DNA of 60,000 bases. Origin: Hydractinia symbiolongicarpus (taxonomy: Eukaryota; Cnidaria; Hydrozoa; Anthoathecata; Hydractiniidae). The translations under genes and the position numbers were made by a program. The notes beneath the pieces are model-generated. The model was not told where the DNA came from and ran no database searches. It saw only the letters and a list, made by a program, of their open reading frames with translations. Positions 23,796-34,530 of the stretch are shown here, piece after piece. The DNA is taken from contig NC_079878.1 of NCBI RefSeq assembly GCF_029227915.1, forward strand, positions 10,728,001 through 10,788,000. The letters run 5' to 3'. How positions within the stretch are numbered: the first letter of the stretch is position 1; every line of letters starts with the position of its first letter.

Positions 23796-24041
23796 CACTG
23801 GTGGCCTTGTGGTAGGGCGTTCGCCTTCACTGCAGGAGGTCTTGGGTTCAAACCCGACCAAGTCATGCCAGAGACTATAAAATTGTGAATCGATTCTTTC
23901 TGCTCAAGGTTCAGCATGAGAATAGGATTAAACTAATTAAGCTTTAAATGCAGTAGGACCCCCTTCGCAGGACCCTCATTGATAACAGTTCCTATAGAAA
24001 CTGAAGAGGCTATCCTGGGTAAATAATAATAATAATAATAA
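23796..24041 (+). mobile_element. tRNA-derived SINE with AAT-repeat tail
   Basis: A box-like TGGCCTTGTGG (23802-23812), B box GGTTCAAACCC (23845-23855), a body of about 180 bp and a microsatellite tail (TAA)n at about 24020-24041. It belongs to a different family from the SINE at 338-640. Confidence 0.75.
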
Positions 24042-24507
24042 CCATACTGGTCATATGGGCACATTATTTCTGGCTCCTGAGAAACAAGTACTTGCTAACA
24101 ATGCTGCTCTTTAATTGGGCATCTTGCAGTTCACTTCAATTCTAGATACGCTTAACTGATTTTAATAATCGATAGAAAATGCTGCGGGGACATACAAAAC
24201 ATTTTAACCGAGTACCCACAAAACTTTAAAGGGCTTGATAGGTTAGCTACACACAAAGTCAAGTTACACACTGATTGTTGCCACGCAAGGCAAGTAAGAA
24301 AATAACACTTTATTGTCACGTGTCATTTCGGGATAAAAGAAATTACGTATTAGAAAATGATTTAAAGTGCAGATAATTTTCACCTTGGCCCTGAAATTTA
24401 TAACTACCCCTTACAGCAAAGCATAGGTGGTTAGTTTTTTCTTTATGATACAGTCTAACGCAGAGTTTATTCCACATTTTTTACATAAGTGAGACAACCT
24501 TCATAAC

Positions 24508-24955
24508 ATGCCTTTTAGATGGACTAAAGAGCAACAGAACTGTTTTGAAGAGCTCATATTAGCATTCAAGATAAAGACTCTTTTGCTATACTTTGACATC
24601 GGCAAGCCAATTTCCATCATAACGGCTGCACGTATCAGTGGTATGGGAGCGATATTGGGACAAGGAAAGTCAACCGAAACTGTTTCTTACAGAGTTGCTG
24701 TTGTTATATTCGTTCCGATTCCGTCGTTAAATTACGTAGTTATAGTACAAGACATAGCATCAAGATTCCCAGCAACAAAGTTAGTGAAATTAGGTATAAT
24801 CCACCAGTTTCACACACGAAGCCGCATTTAAAATAACCTTCAGATTCAGAAAATCTAATCAGTAAGTACAAAGTGCGGACGAGCTAGAAGATAAACGTTT
24901 AGTTTCATACCAAAACATGTTTAACTGTACCAGGCTGAGTCATTTTAAGGGGGAG
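24508..24955 (+). pseudogene. Ty3/gypsy pol remnant with polypurine tract
   Basis: The frame starts FRWTKEQQNCFEEL and continues through ISIITAARISGMGAILGQ, the start of a Ty3/gypsy RNase H in which the first catalytic Asp (usually TDAS) reads TAAR. It then jumps to YVVIVQDIASRFPATKLVK, an integrase-core segment, so about 1 kb of pol is missing. Near the end an LTR-proximal polypurine tract AAGGGGGAG (24947-24955) is followed by TGGCAG, a likely 3' LTR start. Confidence 0.6.
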
Positions 24956-25120
24956 TGGCAGGGTGCTAGGCTACAAAGGCCCCCAAGAGTCACAAATTTA
25001 AGTGTACTGTTTAGATTATCTAAAAACAATGAAGTCAACTGATCTGTTTCTTTCAAATTACACTTAGTTGTGTAACAAAATAGAAAAAAAAAATCTTATC
25101 ATGTATGCAATGTATTAGGC

Positions 25121-25232
25121 CAACCTTGTCCCCGGGGCATCTTGTATATTTTCTGACTTCGAGACGGCGATACGATGTTCGTCTGGCCGTCCCAATGTAA
25201 AAAAGTGACAACATGCGCTTGGAGCGAGGTTG
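25121..25232. mobile_element. 112-bp MITE of the CAACCTCG family
   Basis: Inverted ends CAACCTTGTCCCCGGGGCAT and ATGCGCTTGGAGCGAGGTTG are flanked by a perfect 9-bp duplication GTATTAGGC (25112-25120 and 25233-25241). Confidence 0.85.
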
Positions 25233-25388
25233 GTATTAGGCGTAAACAAGAGACGTAAACCAAAAGCCTATTATAAGAGTGCATAAACATAATTGAGGCT
25301 GACGCAAAATTTTTTCATGTTCTTTAAAAAATGTATTATAAATATAGCTAGTAGAACTTTGCCTTCAGCGCAACACAAATGCTCCACT

Positions 25389-25707
25389 AGAGATAGGGAA
25401 ATGTATGTTCTAGCGCAGTTGCGTGCGCGCAATGCCGTGACATCACGGCAACCCACAGGAACCCCCAGCAAGTCAAAAAACAATCCCCTAATAGTCATCA
25501 ATCCAAGACCCATCCCATATTAATCATCAAAGACCTAATCCCTAATAGTCACCACACCCATACTGACCCATATTGATGACGTCATGTCGAATAAGAGGTC
25601 CAATATTTTCTAGCGCAGTTCCCTAAAAATCAACGCACATCAAAGTAGACAGCAAATGAGTAAAAAGGGACTTTCCCTTATATTCATCAAAAATCACGCA
25701 TGTGCAG
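25389..25707 (+). repeat. left TIR of the Polinton-like element
   Basis: It pairs with 41005-41322 with few mismatches and small indels. It contains CGTGACATCACGG, TTGATGACGTCATGT (CRE-like) and two TCTAGCGCAGTT blocks. Confidence 0.92.
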
Positions 25708-25791
25708 AGGGAATTTCCCTAAATAACCGCGTTAGATTTGATCGTTATGAAATCTTCCGACTTTGTAAAAAATTCTATATAATAAAGAGAG

Positions 25792-26690
25792 AATGGAATC
25801 AAAACTGTTAAACAATCACATGATATTGCAAAAGGTCGTGGCCTTAAAAGGTATTATAGACTACGTAAAGCTGAATTAAGTGACTTATTGGACTTACCAC
25901 AGAGGCCACCCAGAAGGGCCGGAAAACAAAAGCCGGTCAGGCCTGTAAAGATACAGCTGTCGCTATGGATCATGTGGAAAAAAAGAAGATGAACCCGGAG
26001 GAGGCCAATGATGGGGAGTGCATTGAGGCAGAGAAGGTCTTTCATAGTAATATGGCCTGGGTATTCCAGGGTAACAATGTAGACGACATGCTGGATGTGA
26101 TGTTTGCCCGGGTGAAAACACATGTGGAAAATCCTGCGTTACCACAATACTATACCTCGACATAAACTTTCACAAATTGAGACTAACAAGGGGTTCATCA
26201 TATATACAAGCACCTAAAGGGATAGCCTCCAAGAAAACCATTATTAACCCAAAAAATGATGATGGGGAGTGTTTCAAATGGGCCATTATAGCATCACTGC
26301 ATCATGAGGAGATTGAAAGGGATCCACAAAGAATTAGCAAGCTGAGACCCTACGTAGGTCTTTATAATTGGGATGGTATTGAGTACCCAACCGCTATCAA
26401 ATCAATCTATAAATTTGAGGTCAATAACCCTGACATTGCGATAAACGTCCTTTATATAGATGGAAAGAGAATCAATATCCTACGTCAACCGGCGCATAAC
26501 GGGCGTGGCAAGCAGATGAATCTACTGCTTATCACCAACGTTAAAAAGAGACATTGCGTAACCATCAAAAGTCTCTCGCGGCTCCTGGGTATTGAGACCT
26601 CAAAAAATACTGCAAAATGCACTTTTGCCTAAACTGTCTACAGGCTTTTCCAACAATTGAATCGAGGGAAAATCATTATAGGTACTGTAA
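25792..26690 (+). pseudogene. Polinton-type DNA polymerase B, N-terminal region only
   Basis: Several frames together hold what I recognise as the N-terminal part of cnidarian Polinton polymerase proteins. A SAP/Rho-N-like helix pair comes first (AKGRGLKRYYRLRKAELSDL, 25792-25992), then a middle piece in another frame (25965-26165). Next is a conserved block with LTRGSSYI, DGECFKWAIIASLHHEEI and RHCVTIKSLSRLL (to 26632). Last, in a third frame, a C2H2-like finger starts HFCLNCLQAF and ends near 26690. At least two frameshifts separate the pieces. The exonuclease and polymerase domains are absent: the sequence stops in the finger and passes into the MSV199-type fragment. It cannot encode a polymerase. 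Confidence 0.65.
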
Positions 26691-27181
26691 AGACCACTCT
26701 GCAGACAAGAGGGGCCATTAAATGGTTGGCCAGGGCAGGTGTCCAAAAACTACAAGATGTAATTAAGGAGCAGCGTCAAGCCCTGGAAGATAGGGATGGT
26801 GCCCTTGCCTTACTAAATGATGAAATTGAGGACAGGGATAGCCAACTTATGGTATTGGGGGATGAAATTGAGGAGCTAAAGCAACGTGCTGTGTCCCACT
26901 TTGAAGATCTCGGAAAGTAAAATAGCATGGTCATCATCCAGAAGAGTAGTGGCGATCCCTTCCAATACCTTGCCATTTGCGGTCAACAGGGGTATGTAGT
27001 ACAGAAAATTCGGAATAAACTCGTTGATTAACACAAGGGCGAGATCGTGGTACTGGCCGAAACCCCCAATTCCATTGTTCACTATATTTGGCTCAGGGAA
27101 CGGGGCTGTATTGAAGTAAACCCGGAGAGGGCTAGACATTTTAGGCTTGGTGAGAATTACATGCAAAAGTGGGTGGAGTAG
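26684..27181 (+). pseudogene. MSV199-type viral protein, C-terminal part, with 2 stops
   Basis: The frame begins abruptly at the polymerase junction with TTLQTRGAIKWLARAGVQ, then a coiled coil of ALALLNDEIEDRDSQL type. After a stop at 26918-26920 the same frame continues with AICGQQGYVVQKIRNKL. After a second stop (27029-27031) it continues with EIVVLAETPNSIVHY and RARHFRLGENY, ending at 27181. I recognise this as the C-terminal region of MSV199-domain proteins found in cnidarian virus-like elements and large DNA viruses. Function is unknown, perhaps DNA binding. The N-terminal domain is missing. Confidence 0.6.
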
Positions 27182-27212
27182 CATCCCACCCCTAGATAAA
27201 CCACAAAAAACA

Positions 27213-28208
27213 TTACCACTTTTTGATATATTGTGGAGGCACTTCAACGTCTTCAGGTATCAGCAACAACGAAACAAAGTTTCTTTCGGGACCGTCCTTT
27301 AGGTAGTATAAAACACGACTACCTGATACTATACGGTCCAATCTGTAGGTATGTTTGCTCCAAAAAGCTTCCATTGCGCGTTTTTTAGAGTCACTATGCT
27401 TTTCTTCTGGTTACAAGAGGTACAAGTATAAATCATCTTCGGGTAGAGGATGGTTTATACTTGTATCTCCTTCTCTTCAGGATATTGCTGACTTTTTGCA
27501 AGTGGGATATCTTTGAGCTTGATGGCCTTGTTAGGTTTCATCTCATTCATGGCAGTCTTGGTATTATTAAGGCTTTTGACGATAGTATACAGGTGCTTGA
27601 CCCAAGTGCTACTAGTCTCGTTAGAGACCAACTCCTGGGTATCTTGAGGCTTGAAGAGTCTCTCCGCAAGTACCTTGTTGTACGATTCCACGAAAGCCGT
27701 GAACGTATGGTGGTATTTCGTGGTATCCCTCTTGATTTCAACACCCTTATCCTCCAATAATTTCGTTACTTGGGATTTGAACTCACTACCATTGTCATAT
27801 TGGAAGGTTTTGGGGTATCGTAAAGGTCCCGCTTTATAAATATCTTTGATCATATCCGCGACCTCGCTAGCTTTTTTCATTCTTAGAGCTAACGTCAATG
27901 CCTGTTAATATATATTTACACGTATTGCCATACAAGTGATCATGAGGCATATAGAGCAGGTCAAATTGATGCATTTCGTCGGGCGTTATAATGGTGAAAT
28001 GCGGATAATCAATCCTTTTAGGACCTCGAATGTGCCGTAGCCACAAGAGTTGCCTGGATAGCCACTGAATTACCTTCTTTTTGGAGAGACTGCTCTCCTT
28101 CGTAAGTAATTTGATAGCCTTGCGGCCGATCCACAAATGCTTCGGAGTGTAGAAGATATTACTTAGTCTTCCCATCTCTTCTTCGGTAACAACGTGCGTT
28201 TTTGACAT
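27213..28208 (-). pseudogene. Polinton DD35E integrase, copy 1
   Basis: Retroviral-superfamily integrase that would insert the element. The N-terminal part (from 28208) has IFYTPKHLWIGRKAIKLL and the first catalytic Asp in MHQFDLLYMPHD. The second Asp lies in FQYDNGSEFKSQV and the Glu in FTAFVESYNKVL. I count 35 residues between them, so DD35E holds. The C-terminal SH3/chromo-like end (RLDRIVSGSRVLYYLKDG, IPEDVEVPPQYIKKW) ends at 27213. Breaks: compared with copy 2, a net 23-bp deletion near 27896 shifts the frame between the two Asp residues. A second shift occurs near 27455, before the C-terminal domain. Convergent with the MSV199 remnant, about 30 bp apart. Confidence 0.82.
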
Positions 28209-28235
28209 TCTTCTTTATTAAAAAAACGCACGTTG

Positions 28236-28642
28236 TTACAAATACTTGTAGGAAATGAACCCCAGTATAGACAATGAGTCAAGGACGAACGTTAACTCAC
28301 CATCCTGCTGTTGCTTCGAGGGGGTGTAGAAATCTTTCAATTGCGGAGCTTTTTTGTCCGAGTTGATGTAATACTGATATATAGAGTCATCAAGCTCCCT
28401 CAAACTTTTTCCCGCCTTAAGTTGCTTCTCTCGTTTCTCGTTGAACCTAATTTTTTTCTAATTTTTTTTTGTCAATCCCATATCCACTCCGCCTGAGCTT
28501 CATTTAGTCGTTCTATCGCACGGTCATGTCTTTTCCTCTCCGCCTTGCCGTGCCCCAAGAGCTTTGAAAATAGAAAGTTAGTCCCACTGAACGCCAGTGC
28601 GTTGATTCCCGCGCCTGCCCCGATCACGGCTATAGTTGCCAT
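28236..28642 (-). pseudogene. small hydrophobic element protein, copy 1
   Basis: Counterpart of the intact 132-codon gene at 36293-36691. An N-terminal hydrophobic/glycine-rich segment precedes KLLGHGKAERKRHDRAIERL. A TGA replaces the Arg codon after AQAEWIWD, and the following A-rich stretch is shifted by a short insertion. The C-terminal part (SLRELDDSIYQYYINS onward) is preserved out of frame. Confidence 0.7.
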
Positions 28643-28646
28643 TTAT

Positions 28647-29908
28647 TTAATACTCAACACAATCGAGCTTACCATCCAAAATATTAATTTGCGCGTCTTG
28701 GAGGAGGTATACATAACACCCAAAATCACCGGCCCCATCAGCTTTCTTTGTAATGTGCTGGGTAATGGCATTACTCAGACGTTGTAGGGGTCTTCCGCTA
28801 CCATGCAAAATATTGTCAGGAGATTCCATGAAGTCGATGAACAACGCGTACCGTTCGTTAATAAATTGGCCAATCGTGACGTGGTTACCAAAGAGGTTCA
28901 CGACTTGTTTTAAATGATCTTTGGGAAGCATGGCATGGCTATACAATTCGTTGGGCTCCCCCTCGACAGTGACGCTAATCTTTTCGATTTTGGGGTTATA
29001 AAACGTTTCGTTAACACTGGCATAGAGCTTCACTTTTCCAGGGTCTATGAGCAATAGCAGGACACCTTTGAATGATTTTGATGGAGAGTTGATCTGGAGG
29101 TTGTAACTGGTATCTGCCTTCTTCATGGTGACCCCCTTTATTCTCAGGATGCGTTCATAGGGCAGGGCGAGTCTTGGATATCTCGACATCATAGCACCCG
29201 CCAGGCCTTCATGGGTAATCTTGTCAAATTCTAACCTAATATTGGTGATGTTGTTTGATCTTGCTTGGCTGCTGTAGACCCCGAGGCCGCTGTCCCTCCA
29301 TCTTTAATAACGTCAGCGTAAGGTGCGAAATTTACGATGAATTGTAATCCGTCATAGAGTCCTGCTGGATAGAACGGAAGTTCACTAGTCAATTCAAACA
29401 TTTGGCCTAGGGGCATGCAAAAAGTGTTCCTATAGGCTGCCACGATTGCTTGTTCTTCATCGGCCCCCACATGGAAGCTAGCACTTACCTGTAACGCCCT
29501 AATGGTTCCGTCGTTGGGATTAATACCATGCGAGATGAGATTATTGTGCCGGTCAAATTTGGGTAGCCAGAGATCCCGATAGACGACGAGGATATTGTAG
29601 TCGCTTATGTTCTGCACCTTTTCACCATTTAGAGTAACACGTAGGTTTTTCACCCGACTTTTCCCTATGTTCGACACGATGGTTCTTGTTGTATTGGTCC
29701 CCGTCAGCGTCAGGTCAAATAGGAGCTTAAGACTAACCGGAAAGATGACATCATTTTGGGGCATGTTGGGTATATCAATATAGAGGTCTTCATTCTGATT
29801 AATGCTTGATGAAGTGTGTGAGATTTGAACCCGTTGACGGCGTCCTTTCATACCCAGAATTTGCTTGGTCTCCGTATATGAATCTAGTATGTTTTCAAAC
29901 ACATTCAT
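28647..29908 (-). pseudogene. major-capsid-like protein, copy 1 (frameshifted)
   Basis: Two frames (29953-29231 and 29192-28647) correspond to the near-complete copy at 36696-37975. The likely start is MNVFENILDSYTETKQILG (29908), not the upstream ORF Met. Conserved landmarks are SSINQNEDLYIDIPN and NDVIFPVSLKLLFDLTL near the start and HGSGRPLQRLSNAI near the end. The break lies at about 29235-29265, where copy 1 has GATGTTGTTTGATC in place of a longer segment. The family is treated here as a double-jelly-roll-type major capsid candidate from remembered similarity; the fold is not demonstrated. Confidence 0.7.
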
Positions 29909-29940
29909 ATTTATTATAGGAGGAAAAATGTTGTAAATAA
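29909..29940. promoter_or_regulatory. divergent promoter of capsid-like and membrane-protein genes
   Basis: Only 32 bp separate the two divergent start codons. The gap contains TATAATAAATAT and TCCTCC and is preserved at 37976-38007 in the second cassette. Confidence 0.45.
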
Positions 29941-31238
29941 ATGGATAATCCAATATTCACACCGGAGGAGGATATTGGTAAGCATGATGATAAGGGTGAC
30001 AAAGAGGATACCCAGCAATCAACGCAACTCCCCGGAACATCCAGGACCTCAACGCCAGGACAGCAGCAACAACAACAGGGAGGTTTACGTGATAGAATGA
30101 CAAAATCTATACTACAGAAAGAGGTAAGTGATTTCTATATACATATTAATAATAATTGGAATCTGGGACCTCTGGATGAAACCCAGGTAGATATAAACGT
30201 GACCAATGGAGCTTCGAGTTTGAGGATGAGCAGCTCTTTTTCAAAAATATAAGGCTTACCAAGGGGAATGGGACCGGCTTCCTGGCATTAAGTACATTAA
30301 AATATAATGGTCTTCCTGCTCAATATACTCGAGATATGGGCTTTACCGACTATCGCTCTACACCCAATAAGATGGAGGTAGTCCGGAAACTTGCGTTGGA
30401 AGTTAGTACTATTGTTAATGAGGGCGAGGAGGATCCGGGTGAGATAATTCAAATGAAAACGATCAATAATATCAGGACAATTATGCATGATGTTGAGACC
30501 CTTACGGAAAAAACGCCATTCTCGATGCGGGAACCCTTACGGAGGATACTTCATTCTCAGGCAAATTCACCGAATGTGAATTAACAGGATTCGATCTTGA
30601 ACTGCAAACCTACCAGGGGAATATTAAAAGTTTGGAAAACAAAATAGCTTCATATAATGTAAGCATTAGAAATTCGGAGGATAGTATCAAAAGGGTAAGT
30701 AATCAGGTAGATGCCGATGGTGAGATCCACAAAGGCGCAAAGGAAGCCATTGAAAAGCTTGAGAGGGGTATTAAAAAGATAAATGATGAAAGGGATGCTT
30801 TACAGGAGAAAGTTAAAGAGCCAATTGAGACATATTAAGGACACGCTGTTGAAGATCTCCGGGGATGATACAACTCTGCTTGAAAAATTCAAGATACTCT
30901 TCAAGGAGCAAGGCCTTACCATTGCAAGTGTGGTCTCTGCCGTAGGTCTACTAATTTCCACCATCGTACTCTCTGTTACAGGGGGAAGCGCCGGTGGTGC
31001 TGTAGGAGAAAGTGCCGCAGCGGGTGGTGAAAACGGGTTCGTACAAAAGCAACTTGAAAGGCTCGGGAACCTCCTGAAATATCTGGCAGGTAAAGCAGGT
31101 GCCGCATTGCCTGGAGTTATCGGTACGGTGGTCTCGTTCCTTCTGAGGGTAGTCTCAACCATCGTTACATATGCGGCTAAGCATCTGTATATGGCAGCCG
31201 CTGTCGCTGTTGGGTTTGTCGTGCTATATGTTAAATAA
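29941..31238 (+). pseudogene. coiled-coil membrane protein, copy 1 (multiple shifts)
   Basis: Element-encoded protein of a family common in cnidarian Polintons; function unknown, virion membrane or assembly role possible. Order of parts: acidic/Gln-rich N-terminus (MDNPIFTPEEDIGKHDD), a globular part with GFTDYRSTPNKMEV, a coiled coil (ENKIASYNVSIRNSEDSIKR), then LKISGDDTTLLEKFKILFKE leading into hydrophobic segments (GLTIASVVSAVGLLISTIVL and a C-terminal AAAVAVGFVVLYVK). Reading frames change near 30215, 30545-30585 and 30815, so the gene is broken. Copy 2 (38008-39272) has only one shift. Confidence 0.7.
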
Positions 31239-31241
31239 GAT

Positions 31242-31520
31242 CTATTTTTTCAACCAAATATAGGCTAAAATGAGACCGACCCCTATGGTGATTAATGAGG
31301 CCTTGGTATCCTCGTGTTGATTTTGTGGAGGTTGTTCAGGTATGCGGGACGACGATGTGGGCCTTGGAGGTATGGATGATATAGCCTGTACGGTATAATC
31401 TGGGGTATGTATAGGAGGTGTAATAGGTGTTGTATGCTTTAGAGGTATGGGTGGTATGGCATGAGGCATGGCATGCTGCACAATAGGCTTGCTATTCAGG
31501 TCAAGTCGTATACCGATCAT
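31242..31520 (-). CDS. small tail-anchored proline-rich protein
   Basis: 92 codons, intact. An N-terminal MIGIRLDLNSKPIVQ is followed by a Pro/His-rich middle and one C-terminal membrane helix (ASLITIGVGLILAYIWLKK), a tail-anchor layout. The start overlaps the end of the gene to its right on the same strand. In the second cassette only the 3' part survives (39276-39420). Family not recognised; a small virion or membrane protein is possible. Confidence 0.5.
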   Translation of the reverse strand: MIGIRLDLNSKPIVQHAMPHAIPPIPLKHTTPITPPIHTPDYTVQAISSIPPRPTSSSRIPEQPPQNQHEDTKASLITIGVGLILAYIWLKK

Positions 31521-32310
31521 TGCATTTGCGGGTGCGATTATACCCGATAATTTTGCCTATACGCAAGTTCATATTGGAGGGTAGCATGTACACGTGATAC
31601 ATGACGTCAAAGTTCACCGTAGTTCTAGCATATTGCAATACCTTCTGGAATTCGGTGATTTCATGGCTTTCATTCTCTTAACGTTCTACCATAGCCTCAA
31701 ATGTTTGCAATAGGATTTGCCTTGCTGTATAATTATCGGCAGCAGTCCCTAGAAGGGACGTCTTGGCCCCTTTTTGTGATCCCAGTAACAAGACCACGTA
31801 AACCCTGATACTCTCACTCAGCTTGGTCATACCCTCTAATGTTAGACCTTGGCTTGTCGGCATGATAAATTTGGTCCAATCACCGTCAACTTGAGGCCAC
31901 CATCTACCATCTGTCAACGACGACATGACAGCCTTGAATTTATACAGGGCTTTAGCATCTGCACCGTGCTCGCGGCATTCCTGTGCATATCCAGAGCTCG
32001 TAAAGCATGGGGACCTTCATCCTTGCCAGAATACGACGCAAATGATAATAGACATGGAATTTGAAGATGGAGTTGATAAGGGGTACAGAACCCGTCATGT
32101 GTTTGCTACAGATGCCTAGGGCTGTGGTTGCACAATGGGTAGTGAAATTAACCTGGATATTCCAATAGTCCAACGCTTGCCCTTTCCAATTCACATTAAC
32201 GGGGTCATCAAGGTAAAATTGTTGGGACCTTTATAGCGTTCTTCGTGAATTCGGGGAATACCACAGAAATATGCGAGTCTGTACTCACATACAGATCCTG
32301 ATGCTCCAAA
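31510..32310 (-). pseudogene. element structural-type protein, broken
   Basis: Frames on the minus strand hold HISVVFPEFTKNAIKVP, then NWKGQALDYWNIQVNFTTHC and RRILARMKVPML, then LTDGRWWPQVDGDWTKF with LLLGSQKGAKTSLLG. After a stop (31678-31680) the same frame continues to MYHVYMLPSNMNLRIGKI. I recall this order from cnidarian Polinton cassettes next to capsid genes but cannot name a function. Present only in cassette 1. Confidence 0.5.
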
Positions 32311-32402
32311 TTGGTTACGCCAAGTGGCCATTCTCTCCTGTTACTTTTATACTTTGCCGAGTGATTGTATTGGTATATGTTTATTTCTTAAAACAAAAAG
32401 AT

Positions 32403-33059
32403 ATGAAACAACTCTATATAACCGACATAGATAAACCTACCATATTTGAAGACTACCTTGGACAGGATACTCGTATTGCTCTGAAATTCATCAGCATTAG
32501 ACCCAGATGGCTGAATTTATACAGCAACAACGACAATACGATCAGGAAAGTGGGACTTGATCAGAGGGTGACTCGCATCTCTATTGTGAATGGTTTGTAC
32601 AAAATCGAGGATATCGCGGCTATTGTCAACAGCCAGGCAGAAGATAAAATCAAACTGTTTGTTTTGAAAAATGGGTACTGTAGGCTCCGTGTCAACGAGG
32701 GGTACTCGGAGGTGATTCATCGACCATTACAGGGGCTCCTAGGCCTATCCTACGACCCAAGTAATAAGTATTATATGAAGGGCATCTTATACAAGATCGA
32801 TACATAGAGGAAATTTAGACTTGTTTGCCCCTAACTTGATGAGGACAATCGCCTGCTTGATGGTAAAAAATCCAAGGTTCTGGCCTTGCTTCCTACCAAG
32901 GAGTTAAACGCCTGGGGAGATATGCTAACCTGTACCTTTCACACTCCTCTTTACCTTCCACTGAAGGGGTACACTGACCGTCTGGATTTCATGCTAACGG
33001 ACGTCTATCATCATGAGAAGAACGTCACGTTTTTGACATCACAATATGCATTCTCATAG
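32403..33059 (+). pseudogene. minor-capsid-like protein with 2 in-frame stops
   Basis: The frame starts MKQLYITDIDKPTIFEDYLG and contains GLYKIEDIAAIVN, LLGLSYDP and, later, GKKSKVLALLPTKEL and GYTDRLDFMLTDV. This is the pattern I associate with Polinton/virophage minor capsid (penton, single jelly-roll) proteins. Stops at 32805-32807 and 32838-32840 interrupt one continuous frame; nothing else is shifted. An upstream ATG exists, but the Met at 32403 gives the family-like N-terminus. Absent from cassette 2, which has a deletion here. Confidence 0.6.
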
Positions 33060-33066
33060 AATAAAG

Positions 33067-33706
33067 ATGAGCGATATCAGCAAACTTTATCCGAGTTTGC
33101 CGAGTGCACCCGCACAGGGCTCTAATAAAGGATGAGGGACAGGTTTTTAGGCTCAAGAAGATAGAGGATATTGAACAATATCTCCGGGATGAAATAAAGG
33201 AGAGGAATAGATTGGCGAAAAAATTCATAATGCACAACACGTGGGTCAGGATGTGCGACCATAGTCTGCTTGGCGTAAGCGTGATTACGTCAGGGCTGGG
33301 AATAGGAGCCATGACCTGAGGTTTGGGAGTACCCCTAGCTTGTGCCATGGGGCGACTCGCGATTGCCGCCGGAATAAGCCAAGTCGGTCTTCGAAACGGT
33401 TCAAAACGTCTGCGTGTTAAGTCCAGAAAACATGAGGGTATAAGGCTACTCGCAGAGGCAAAACTAAACTCGATTGTAGATCTGATCAGCAAGGCAATGG
33501 AAAATAGTATAATCAGCGACCATGAGTGTAATCTGATATATGCTGTTGAAGGAGCAAATGCGTCAGAGGTTTAACAGAATCGTGAATGCTATCAACGAAC
33601 AGGAGAGAGCCCAGTTTGTTACCAAGGTAGGGAGGAGGGGAAAGACGAAATTTAAAAAAAACTTCAATCTGTGCAATATGCAAGCACTATGTAGAGTCCC
33701 CACCTG
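33067..33706 (+). pseudogene. Gly-rich membrane protein with helical tail, broken
   Basis: It starts MSDISKLYPSLPSAPAQGS and shifts frame near 33125, before KDEGQVFRLKKIEDIEQYL. A hydrophobic Gly-rich hairpin follows, interrupted by TGA at 33317-33319. Then come KHEGIRLLAEAKLNSIVDLI and SDHECNLIY, and after another shift a basic tail (EQERAQFVTKVGRRGK). The family occurs widely in cnidarian virus-like elements; function unknown. Only in cassette 1. Confidence 0.55.
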
Positions 33707-33874
33707 AATATAGGCCTTAATTTTAGGAGAAATAGAGGGTATAACAACCGTAGTCACCAACTACAGTTGCTCAGATAACAGTTGTACCCGGCGGTTACAG
33801 ACGGTCGGGTATATATTTTATATGTCATACGGAGCCTATGAAATAATATGTTTTTTCTAGTCCTCGCTTAGCAA

Positions 33875-34351
33875 TCATTCCTTTTTAAAATCCTCGTACC
33901 GGCATTCCGTGATGTGTGTCTGGGGGTAGTAGTTTCTACCTTGTACGTATACGGACGAAAGGGCCAGAATAGCACCGGCTTGGCAGGGTTCATCATACGG
34001 TACCGGCATACCGTAGAATTTAGTGGCAATTGTATCCTTGTAATATCGGAGCTTAGCATTCACGTAACGGTCCGTTTTTACAGGCTCCGTTGTCAACTGC
34101 TCGGAAATCAACTCTTCGACCTTTGACCAGATTTGACGATATTTAGCAACCAAAACTGGATACTCCTCGAAATCTAGACTCATTGCCGGTGACGCATTAG
34201 CGTTATGCCTAGTCAGCCTATTCGGGGACCAGATTTTCGGTGTCTTTACCCTCAAGGCCACCACAAGTCCTGTGTATGGTACCTTGCCACATATCGTTTG
34301 TACATTTGTCATACGCATCGAGTACCCTTTCACAGCCATTGCATTGTTCAT
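33875..34351 (-). CDS. element protein of unknown function, 158 codons
   Basis: Intact frame: MNNAMAVKGYSMRMTNVQTI at the N-terminus, a central EYPVLVAKYRQIWSKVEELI helix, and a C-terminal YYPQTHITECRYEDFKKE. The YYPQ.Y.EEC.Y ending recalls a protein family found with DNA-polymerase-bearing cnidarian elements, possibly a nucleic-acid-binding protein; this is from memory. In the second cassette a deletion removes the C-terminal half (39370-39681). Confidence 0.5.
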   Translation of the reverse strand: MNNAMAVKGYSMRMTNVQTICGKVPYTGLVVALRVKTPKIWSPNRLTRHNANASPAMSLDFEEYPVLVAKYRQIWSKVEELISEQLTTEPVKTDRYVNAKLRYYKDTIATKFYGMPVPYDEPCQAGAILALSSVYVQGRNYYPQTHITECRYEDFKKE

Positions 34352-34353
34352 TC

Positions 34354-34487
34354 ATTTATTAGGACATCAAGACGTGCCTCCGGATCCTTAATTCTCCGTT
34401 CATTAGACCCCTCCTTCTCCTCCACATGCTATGGTTACAAGTGGTGAGGATAGACCGATGGCGGTAAGGAAGGTCATAAAAATCATA
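34354..34487 (-). pseudogene. small membrane/coiled-coil protein remnant
   Basis: The minus strand encodes one hydrophobic helix (MTFLTAIGLSSPLVTIA) and, one frame away, a charged helix (NERRIKDPEARLDVLINE). The layout of one membrane segment plus coiled coil suggests a short frameshifted gene. A twin lies at 39684-39817. Confidence 0.35.
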
Positions 34488-34530
34488 CTTTTCAAGCTAT
34501 ATTAACAGTTGATGCACATTTCATTATAAG

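Noticed and set aside
25293-25523. Overlapping 76- and 80-codon frames across the left TIR
   Set aside because: They read through the terminal repeat and flank; their counterparts in the right TIR are equally accidental.
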